A stretch of DNA of 64,000 nucleotides from Aphrocallistes beatrix (lineage: Eukaryota; Porifera; Hexactinellida; Sceptrulophora; Aphrocallistidae): contig OY725488.1 of assembly GCA_963281255.1 (NCBI GenBank), positions 6,049,524 through 6,113,523 on the forward strand, given 5' to 3'. Under the pieces are notes generated by a model, which was given only the letters and a program-made list of their open reading frames with translations, made no database searches and was not told the DNA's origin. This document shows, piece by piece, positions 11,601-23,300 of the stretch. Both the position numbers and the translations under genes were made by a program. Position 1 is the stretch's first letter. Every line of letters starts with the position of its first letter.

Positions 11601-14600
11601 GGACTAATGACAAATTTTTGACAAATGCTGCGTCCCCCAAATACCACAGTATTAATTAATCCATGGTTAGTTAATACTAGGATCTCAAAATACCAGCAAC
11701 AGTACTATTTGTATGTGAAATAATGAAGTGTTCATTTACTTTCGTCCGGTTAGTGTAGTTGTTATATGGCAAAACCCGGAAATTTTGCAAATTTTCCTAT
11801 CTCGATTCCTTTAGATACTCGTATTTCTAAAACTTCAGAATTTATCCCCCATACAGACTCATTCATCTTAGAACTGTTATTTCATCTTATTGGTTTAGAA
11901 TCACGATACGAGGCCGCAATTGTTTATTTAGTATACTGTTTTGGTAAGTGAAAAACAGCCAGAATTTTCGGGGCTTTTGAATTTCAAAAGTATCATTTCC
12001 AAACGGTACCTCAAAGTGTGAATCAATTCTACACCGAATGAGCCTTAAAGGGAGGCTGAATTCTATTTCATTTGTTCCGTCTTTCCAAGCAGTTACCATC
12101 CACCAAAAATATCCCGCAATGCGCGCAAGACTTTACTCATTTGGATTCGCAGCACATTTGTGGGATGCTTTGGATGGTAACTGCTTGGAAAGATGGAGGC
12201 AAGCTGCTGTAATTTGCAGAATACTTTCTTTGTCAAACGAGGGGACTATTGGGGATTTATGCAGAGAATAAGAAAGTTTAATAAAGTTCTTTGCCCAAAT
12301 CATGGATTTTTTTATAATTGACCGAACGAATTGAAATTTTCATATTTGACCCATTTAACCGAATGTTAAACTTAACTCAAGATTTATTTTCAGTATTGAA
12401 ACAGTTACAATATTGGAAAACAGGAGAGTTATCAGGATAAACTTCATTGAATTAGTGACCGCGCTCCAGTGCATTTACTCCTGAAAATTTGTATCAAAGG
12501 TGGATAGTGACTTCACTGGGATTTTCCCCACTTAATTATGGTGAAAATTTTGAATACATCATCATCACCAAATTTCATATTTAAAATATTATTATCTCAA
12601 GAATAGGAAGAGCTAGAACAAAACTAATGACTAATCAACGAATGATATTCACTATGGACGACTAGTGTTTGGAAGTATTCGCCATGCACATATATCCGGA
12701 TACCGGATAATTTTTTAGCCAGGTATATGGATATCCGGATATCTGTTTAATAGTCTGTCTATTTGAATTTTGCCCAATTTGTTATTTGACCCAATTATAC
12801 ATTTAATAAAAATAAACATGTTTATCGATGATCTGAATAGTAGTATCTAAAGGTATGGTAATTAGTCTTTAGTTTTTTTAAATTATAATAAAATGTGTAT
12901 ATTAGTATATCTCAAATATGATAGAACTATTATCAAAAAATGATGCCTCATCACTCCGTCATAACATCATCATTACGCATTTAAAAATTGACAAATTTTG
13001 TGATTTTTCGAGTGATATCGATTATAACAGTAAGACAGACGTATTTAGAGATGTTATCTACTGTTAACGAAAAATTCGTCGCTGGAAGATTCGTCGCGGA
13101 AATTTCGTCCCCGGAAACCTAAGTTGTATATACAATGTGTAATCATGGAGGAAGTGGGTACTTTTAGGTGTGGAAATATAATGAAGGGGCCGATGGCCGA
13201 TTGCATTTTGAAGGAGGAATGGAGCTCGAAACCAGGTCTCAAGGAAGCTTTTGAGCTGGATAATTAAAGTAATCACGTGATATCATGGCATTTTAGGCGC
13301 ACGATGATGTAATACAGTACACCCTCGCTAATCCGAACACTTCATTCTTAAAATCCGAACACCCAAAATATAATTTTATTCGCCTCTATGATTTGAATAA
13401 ACGTTTATAAACTTAAATTTATCATTAAGATTGTGAAACCTCGTTAAATAAGCAATACGTAATAGCGAAATAATATCCTTAATATTCTAACAATACAAAT
13501 TTATTATAATTAATGCCCTATTGAATTAATGTTATTTCACTAATCGGAAACAAATTCACTAATCCGAACGATTTTTTCGAACATTGGAACAGAGCTGTTC
13601 GGATTAGCGAAGGTGTACTGTAATGGGATTTTGCACTACAGCATATCTTATGTACAAGCTTGTCTGTAGATGTCTTGATTTTTAGCCTCTATGACTCGAA
13701 ATAATCCGAAACTGGAAATACAGTGGATGCCGGTTATATTCTTATTTATGCATTGATACGATAGCGACGAATTTTCCGCCATTCGTTATCTACCTTATAA
13801 TTAATCATTGTGAGCCTAGGCGCCCAAAGTACTCTCCGGAGGACACAAAGTGTCCTCCAACCGCGCATCGCAATCAAGCGAAGCGTGCTTGTATCAGTGA
13901 AGATGTAAATAATATAATGACACTGACTCTACTATGAATCCTAGACTAATTATAAATTGCAGCCAAAATATCTAAGCTTTCTTAAATGTCCGATATCCGA
14001 CTAATTACCATCCGGATTCCACCCACTATGAACGACTTAATAATAATATTAATTTATAACCCAGGATAACTTGGTTAAACTTTCTTACTCTTCTACACAT
14101 CTTTGTTTTATAATACAAACTCAAACACACACTCATAGGGGGTAGAAATACATGCAATAAATATTTTATTTGTAAATAAATGTACAAAACTGATCCAATG
14201 GACTACCGTCCTTCATCGGAGTGAGTATCTCATCTTGCATTGCCATAAACAGTCCTTTCTTGAACATAACAGAGAGCAGCTCTTCCAGGTCACTGATGCC
14301 AGGGTATTCGTAGATAGCCCACTTAACATAGACCATACATTCCGACCATTCAACCTTGCCATCTTTATCCATGTCGAGAGCCTTCAATGCCTTTCTTGCG
14401 TCTCTACTCTTGATAGTAGGATAGTATGGTTTCAAAAATCGTTGGAAAAATGTTTCAAATTCGAGTGCATCATCGCCTTGTTGACTAGGTTCTTCACTTC
14501 CATCCAGTTCATCCCAGATATTGCGGAGTTGAGATCTCAACACTTCCCAATGAGGCGTACTTATATCCCACCTATCAATTACATTCCTCATGTTGGCATT

Positions 14601-17600
14601 CAAATGGCCACCGGCCCGATCAAAGAGAAGCGCTAATCCCACAGGACTCATATACTCCTCCTTTCGATTACCAACCAGGTCCTGGATCATTCTCTTTTTC
14701 ATGAAGTGCATTATCTCTTCGGTGAAATCAACGTTGAAACCAAAAGTCTTTATCATCTGTTGTTTCAGCATATCCGTTGAAGAGAGTGTACTAATACGAA
14801 TTGGCTGCACTTCACCGAAAAAGTTTGCTAAGTCGAAAGAATGTAGTCTAGACCTACCGCCAGCAATACCACCGAAATCAAACACACTATCCAATGCCCT
14901 TTCCCCGTACAGACATTGACGGGGGTGTGGAGGTATACCGGTTGTAATTTTCGTTACTTCTATAGCAGCATTCCTTAAGTAAGTGCAGTTGTATCTCTTC
15001 AGAACTTTCTTGTTACCCATGCAAATCAGATTCAAGAGTGTGATGCTGGAGCAAGCATGTCCGAATGCTGCTCCCTCCTCACAAACACCTGCCCAAATGC
15101 CATCTGCTCCTGTCTTTAAGCACTCCAGTTGGACACTCTCTGCTAAACCCAAATACTGATGGACATGTACCAACAAGTGACCTTCGTTCCATCCCTCAGT
15201 ATTCATTATCTCACGGATGGTGCTGGTCCATAGTCCCATTTGCTCGCCTAGAAAGCGTCCAGTAGGTTCTTCGTACATCAATCCTATCGGATGTCTCAGT
15301 TCATTTAAAGAGCTGATATATTGGACCACTCTCAGGACACGTTCCGGACATTTGGTCATGGCAATGGGGAAGTCTCTCAGATTGATGAATATCTTGGATT
15401 TGGGACAAAGTTGCTGTTTGCTCCACTCAATCCTTTCCAACAGAAGTTGACACACTTCCTCAACGATCGACTTTTTTGTCCAATCTATCCTTTGATCAGC
15501 CAGGTCAATCTCAATGATGGGATTGCGTAGTTTGAGCTCTTTCATCTTGAGAAGGGTAGTCGGGACTGTCTCAGCAATGATTGTACCATCTTCATTAACG
15601 CCATCTATGAAGTCACAGAATGCATGGAGTTTAGTCATATCTTCTCCTTTCTCGAATAATTGTTTGACGAACTCGTCGTCTACACGTTCCTCATCTGAAA
15701 AGGCGGCGACTACGATGTTCTGATAACCACACTTCTTTACTTCTTTGAAAATTTTCCATTTATCTTCAAGTGTGTGTCCTTTCAATTGACCGACCGTGCT
15801 CTCCCGAAGAGAATTGTCCAGTACGAAACAGTCTAACTCACGAAGTATTGCCTGTTTTGCATTTTTATCGCTTTCTCCTTGGTCGAGTTCGGCTATTGCA
15901 TTTTTGATTGTGCAGTGATACATTTTGTAATAAATCTATCAGAATGTTTTTCTTTAGTGGATTAATAGTTGCTGTTTTTTCTGGTTTTTGGCATTGTTTC
16001 TGTTATTACATACATATATATACTTCTTCCATGCTATAGTAATTTGGATATCTGGCTTATTATTTGGATACGTGGTAGAATATTAAAAGCATAAATGCTT
16101 CACCCAGGAAATTATCATGTGATGTATACTACGGTTGCATTTGCACAATATTTTTGGTAACTTTTTATACGCAATGGCAAAATAACGGACACGGAATGAA
16201 TTTAATGGTAAAATACAAATTTATTGGAATTATCCTTACTAATATTTCGTGGAACATCTAATTAATGTTTGTCTACTGATTGGATAATCTTTACTATCCA
16301 TTATATGTACTTAGTAGCCAAATTATTGGATTAGTATGTGTACGTATTATTATTGATTGCTTTTCATGCGTAGGGGTGTCGACGAATCCTCGAATTCTAA
16401 TACCTGGTTCTCGAATCCTTTGCCAAGCTAATACCCGGGTACCCAGGTATTTTTTAAAGTTTATAGAATACTTTTCAATATTCTTTTAATAAATGGTAAG
16501 ATCATTGTATAGACATTGAATCATGGATTTTTCAGTTTATGTAAGAAAGACGTTTGCAAATTAACAGAAATGACTCTATTTGTTGATGTGATTTTTCAGA
16601 ATAGGTATTACCATATCTGTATCATACGGATCACAAATTTCATTCTCATCTAGTATATCATCATAAACGTCATTTAATTCAAAATTTCCCGAGAGATTCA
16701 ACAGCACTTCCGATGAATTTCTGTCTAATTCAGGATCATAAAGAACATCACAAACTGCAAGATGGATAGCATGAGCAAAGCATATTTGGTGAATCGGTTT
16801 AAAAAAGTTCCCATCTTAGTCATAACTGATGCACCATCAGTTATCACAGCTACAATATCATCATTTAGATGAATACCAAATTCTTTAAGTTTTTCTTCGA
16901 GTATATCTTTCGCACGTTGAGCTGGCATACTGTTAAATATTCTATTCAGACCTAGGATCCAAACTTTAGATTTATAGTGAGATTGACATTCATATACCTT
17001 CTGTTTGAATTTGATGTATATTCATCTAGTGTTACACTAAATCGAGCATTTGACGTGAGCAATTCAGCTAATTCTTCTTTAACACAATTCTTCATTTGTA
17101 TACTATATTCTCTGACTTTTACAGATACTGTAGAATGACTGGTTGGAGGAATAAAGCCTTTTGCTGATAGAGATGATCTTATGAACTTACTATGTGCAAT
17201 TCTCAAGTAGCTAAACCCATCTTCTGCAGTTAATCGGGCGAGTATTTCGCTTAAAGATTGCTGTTTTGTATTATCTAGTAGAGAAGATTGGTTATTGTTT
17301 ACCTTAATCCTTTTTGACAAAGAAGTCTCTTGGTCTTCACGTGCATCTTCTTTTCCCTCTTCAAGATTCATATCATGTACTAAAACTAGATGTTTTCTTA
17401 GGCTGCTTGTACTTCCACCGCTACAACTCAGAATCTTTGAAGGACATTGTAAACATTTTGCTTTTTCGCCTATTTTCTCGAAATGTTTCCAAACCAATGA
17501 CTTGGATTTCATTGTTGCTATTCTTACGCTACTATAATGATAATATGTTACTACGTAATAGGAAATCAGGTATATTATGGTACGTAATGAGAACAGAAAA

Positions 17601-20327
17601 TATCAACTCAAATAATCTACAGTTTATAAGACTATGGTAATTTTGTTTTGTTTACAGTTTGCACTTGTTTTGTAAGTATTCCATATATTTAAAAAACACC
17701 ATGTGGTGATTCTTAGCGCTGTTATAGCGTAATCCAATGCCTTTTTATATAATGCGCGCAATACCTGGGTATCGAATCTCATTCGATTTTTTGGTATCTG
17801 AGAACCGGGTAACACCCCTAGTACTTGTATAATTATATTTATTAAATGGAAGATTCGAACTAATGCTGCACTTCCGTTCGAAATTTCATCACAGATTGTA
17901 TGTATGCTCCTGAGTTGGAATTGGGTTCGGTATAAGGTGGGGCTTACAGTATGTAGATATAAAGGCCCCCATACACGATGCAACTTTGTTGCATGCAAAT
18001 GTTGCATATGCAACAAAGTTGCATCGTGTATGTTAAAATTTCATGCAACAAAGGTTGCATGCAACATTTTTGCATGCAACAATGTTGCATCGTGTATGGT
18101 AGTATGTTGCATGAAACAAAGTTGCATCGTGTATGTCGAGTATTGCATGCAACAATGTTGCATGCAACCTGTTGCATGGAAATAGAACATGTTCTATTTT
18201 CATGCAACATCCTGCATCAAAATTGTATTAATTATTACGATAACGATAATCATTATCAAAAATACGATCAAGCCATTAAAATAGACAATAGAAAGTCTGC
18301 TTGCTTTTCTTGATTACTTTCTCAAAAGGGCGAGGGCAATGACAGGTACGACGATACGTATTTTTACCATTATGTAAAAATGCAGAATAAATTTGATGTA
18401 ATTAGTTCAATTTAAACAAAAGATTCCACAAATAGGTATGTAGAATCAAAATTATTAAATAAGCACAAAATTCAGGCAATAATATTGCATGAAACTATGC
18501 TCCACAGAAAATTGTTGCAAGCAACATGTTGCATCGTGTGAGTTGAAAGGTTGCATGCAACTTTGTTGCGTGCAACATTTGCATGCAACAAAGTTGCATC
18601 GTGTATGGGGGCCTTAATAATTTAGTGTATGATATATTCGGGTTTGGACTCAAATGTGGATTCAGATTCGGGTTCAGGTCGGGTCGGGTTCTAAAAAATA
18701 GACCCGATTCTTCCGAATTGATTGAATATATGACTATGCCAAATTTTCACACCTTTGCAAAAATATAACAAAACAAACAACTTTCACGCAATATATTAGC
18801 CCTTCATTTAGAAATTGTCACAAGGGGGCGAAATGAGTGTTTATGGAAAAGAGGGAGGGGAAAAGTCCTTTGTTCGTGTATGAAAGTCATGTGTCGAGGG
18901 CATGCCCCCAGGATATTTTTGTTTTAGAGCATGCTCTGGTATTAATTTGACTTTTGTGTGAATTGAGAAATATTCTACTTTTAGAAGCACTTGTAACAAT
19001 AGTAAAATTAACAATTATGTCGATCACACAAGTTTAACTAATATATCTTGCACGATTGTTATCATTCACATTAACTGTCAAAAAATGCTGCTAAGATTGA
19101 CTTGAATTGTGACATTTAATTTTAGACTCCAAATAGCGTATTACAGCTAGACTCAGCTTTGAAGTGATAATTATTAAAAAGATATACTATTTGTTACTTT
19201 TGAAAGGTTCACCTAAACCCCAAGTAGGGCAGTTGCCCGCCTCCCTCCTAAATGAAGCCCTGCATATGAACTCTTTACCAAAGGTGTTGAAACACCATAA
19301 TTGATTTGTATCATAAATTGTACAAAATACTTTGGTGGGCGATACATCCTTCCAAGCAGGGGTGATCCCAGTAACCTGCGAAACCCGGGGCCGGGACCAG
19401 AGGCGAGTTCACGTCCGCCCCCATCCTTTTTGGTTTAGGCCGCTCCATGAAATCCAGGGTCTCCCCCCGGGACCGCCACTCCTCCCAAGTTCAATGTCTT
19501 TCATTGCGATAACAAATATATTTGTTAATTCAGTATAATAAGTTATTCAACTATTAACACTCATTGAAGGTGTGAAGATGTGAATTTCAGAAATTTATTA
19601 ATAACGAGTACACATATTGTTTGAAAAAAGTGGCAACTCAACTCCTATTGCCTTAACAATCAATAATTTATCGAGAGTAATTATCTTCTATTAATCATAA
19701 TACAGTCCGAAATGACACAATCTTGACCCTTCGCCTAATATCCTCTCAAATTTATATCCTAAGCAGTCTACGCCATAGATAATGCAATTTCAACCTACTC
19801 GTATGATTTGTTCATAAAACAAGTGATGCTATAGTCTTCATACGATAGTGGCAACCTGTGATTAGAGAATGGTAATTACTGATGAGTATAAAATCTACAG
19901 CAAGTAAAAATATTGAGCAGCAACAAAATCTAGCGTATATTGCGTAAGGAAATGATTTGTGAAAATAAAGACATGTTCACAAATCATTTCATTATTGTAA
20001 CTTAGGCTTTGAATGTTATGGTTGAAATTAGCTTTGCTGGTAAAAACACTACAGCTAGCTGTTATCAACGTAGAACAAAACGTTGAGGTTATTAATTGCA
20101 CTTTTTATATATTGATAGCCTTTTACTTTCATTAGAATTTCAAGTACACCAACCGGACAAAAGTATTTGAACACTTCATTCTTTCCCACACAAATAATAC
20201 TAAATTGGATTTTTTTCATGAAGGGCAATATGTTCAAATTCAAAGAGATACTAAAAATCTGATTTTAGATTCGAAATCTACACATTCGAATTAGTTATGG
20301 TTGAACATCCTTACTATTAAAACTCGA

Positions 20328-20362
<35 letters not shown>

Positions 20363-23300
20363 GTAACGAATTGATTGAAGAAACTGCCGGGCACAGAAAG
20401 CTGATTTTTGGCATGTTGGAGTCTTTTGGCTATGGCTCCAGTAAGTTCTGAGCTCAGACCAAAATGTCGACTCATCATGGAATTATGACGTCATTGTCAC
20501 CTTTTTTATAATGAGAAATTTTAGTTTTTCGACCATAACTCAGCCATTTTAGTTGATAGAAGGATGAAATTTTAACAGAATATGTATATTAATATATCTC
20601 ACATATGATACAACTATCATGAAAAAATGATGACTCATCACTCTGTTATGACGTCATCATTACGCATTAAAAATTTATAAATTGACAAATTTGGCGATTT
20701 TTCGTGCGATTTCGATTATAACAGTAGGACAGACGTATTTCGAGATGTTATCTCCCATATAATTAATCAATTGTGACCCCAGGCGTATCCGGCGGACACA
20801 AAGTGTCCGCCAGCCGCGCAGCGCAAGCAAGCGAAGCGCGATTGTAGTGGTTAAAATGGGTGTATGTGGCATAAGGTGGCACTGATAGATAATTACAAAA
20901 AGTTAAGAATTAATAGTTAATTAGAAAAATTCAACTGTGACTAATTTGAATGCGTATTATTCGAATCTGGAATCCGATTAGCTGTATCCCATACCATACT
21001 ATTTAGAAGTAACCTTCTTCACGAATAGACCCATTTTAGTACAATTTGTATGTAAAATAATGAAGAGAAGAATAGTACAGAAGAATAGTACCCTTAGTGA
21101 AGTTCAATAAAGTACGTTAATTTATACTTCTATTATCATCACATGGTGCATTAACATACTCTATTGGGCACGACGTAGTGCTTTAATCTTCTAACATTCT
21201 TGCTCTAAACTTCTAACAATCTTATAAAATTAAAACGCTAGGAGTTTTTGTTTATTTGTTTGTTTGTCCGAATTGTTTGAAGAACTGGCAACTCGTAGAT
21301 AAATGAAAATTGGCATATACATAGGTGTCAAATGATGAATCTACGATTTCTATACAATTTGTATGAATTCAGTCTCACGATAGAAATCATTCAATGATAA
21401 CCACAGTAGAGTGTCGTTGGTTAAAATATGCTAGAGACTAGCTTTCAACGGTCAACCTGGTGTTTCAGGGATAGAGAATCCGAATATCATATTTTCGAAT
21501 CTATATGATAAACATTTTGGTTGTTTTTGTTGACAAAAGATACAAAAAAGTATAAGTATACATAAAAATAGTAAACAAATCTTTTAAAAAAGTGCTAGAA
21601 ACTAGCTTTCAATCATGATATTTTGTTTGTAAGGGTGTCGATTTCAAATATCATATTTCCGATCTTTTATCGATGTCACGTTAGATTCATAAAGTGAGAA
21701 AATTTGAAATGGATTAGTGAAAGTAATCAATATTTGGCATATTTGACCAGCATTAGTCAGATATTAGTCAGTTTATTTACTCCAGAGTGTTCTTTATTTA
21801 GTATTGCAGAGTTGAGTTGAGTAGCCACTTATTAAAACTTATACTATACTACAAGCTATACGTTTGAAAATCGTTTCCCTTTTGTAACAACTTTAATTAA
21901 AGATCTTTTTTCAATATACTCATATCATTCTCAAAAACTGCTTCTGTCAACTGTTGCCTGTTTCAGCTAGCTGGAAAGTATATAAAACAGAGACAATACC
22001 AACTAACAGTAAAAAACCTTAAAATAAATAAATATATTTCAATCAATAACATTCGGATTAATTCGGTACGCAATGTATCACTGCACAATCAAAAATGCAA
22101 TAGCCGAACTCGACCAAGGAGAAAGCGATAAAAATGCAAAACAGGCAATACTTCGTGAGTTAGACTGTTTCGTACTGGACAATTCTATTCGGGAGAGCAC
22201 GGTCGGTCAATTGAAAGGACACACACTTGAAGATAAATGGAAAATTTTCAAAGAAGTAAAGAAGTGTGGTTATCAGAACATCGTAGTCGCCGCCTTTTCA
22301 GATGAGGAACGTGTAGACGACGAGTTCGTCAAACAATTATTCGAGAAAGGAGAAGATATGACTAAACTCCATGCATTCTGTGACTTCATAGATGGCGTTA
22401 ATGAAGATGGTACAATCATTGCTGAGACAGTCCCGGCTACCCTTCTCAAGATGAAAGAGCTCAAACTACGCAATCCCATCATTGAGATTGACCTGGCTGA
22501 TCAAAGGATAGATTGGACAAAAAAGTCGATCATTGAGGAAGTGTGTCAACTTCTGTTGGAAAGGATTGAATGGAGCAAACAGCAACTTTGTCCCAATTCC
22601 AAGATATTCATCAATCTGAGAGACTTCCCCATTGCCATGACCAAATGTCCGGAACGTGTCCTGAGAGTGGTCCAATATATCAGCTCTTTAAATGAACTGA
22701 GACGTCCGATAGGATTGATGTACGAAGAACCTACTGGACGCTTTCTAGGCGAGCAAATGGGACTATGGACCAGCACCATCCGTGAGATAATGAATACTGA
22801 GGGATGGAACAAAGGTCACTTGTTGGTACATGTCCATCAGTATTTGGGTCTAGCAGAGAGTGTCCAACTGGAGTGCTTAAAGACAGGAGCAGATGGCATT
22901 TGGGCAGGTGTTTGTGAGGAGGGGGCAGCATTCGGACATGCTTGCTCCAGCATCACACTCTTGAATCTGATTTGCATGGGTAACAAGAAAGTTCTGAAGA
23001 GATACAACTGCACTTACTTAAGGAATGCTGCTATAGAAGTAACGAAAATTACAACCGGTATACCTCCACACCCCCGTCAATGTCTGTACGGGGAAAGGGC
23101 ATTGGATAGTGTGTTTGATTTCGGTGGTATTGCTGGCGGTAGGTCTAGACTACATTCTTTCGACTTAGCAAACTTTTTCGGTGAAGTGCAGCCAATTCGT
23201 ATTAGTACACTCTCTTCAACGGATATGCTGAAACAACAGATGATAAAGACTTTTGGTTTCAACGTTGATTTCACCGAAGAGATAATGCACTTCATGAAAA

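Larger units (their letters stand above)
12875..13893 (+). mobile_element. Helitron-like family A copy, split by a nested insertion
   Basis: The left part (12875-13061) matches the middle of the full copy at 20312-20849 and the right part (13794-13893) matches its end, including the AGGACACAAAGTGTCCT hairpin and the GCGAAGCGTGCTTG tail. Between them lies a Mutator-like MITE (13062-13784). The head of the element is missing. Confidence 0.6.

Noticed and set aside
12650-14039. Possible outer transposon bounded by the direct repeat CACTATGRACGACT
   Set aside because: The 14-bp repeat is suggestive, but no matching termini were found, so it was not called as an element.
14235-15723. Several open frames antisense to the DRE-TIM/EF-hand gene copy 2 (and the same in copies 1 and 3)
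   Set aside because: They are shadows of a well-conserved protein frame; they recur in all copies only because the sense strand is conserved.
17960-18620. CRISPR-like or satellite array of TTGCATGCAA units
   Set aside because: Spacing is irregular, units lie in both orientations, and the whole is bounded by inverted ends with a TAA duplication, so it is a MITE; the genome is eukaryotic.
20330-20361. Origin or regulatory AT tract
   Set aside because: It is a simple (TA)n microsatellite at the head of a repeat element.
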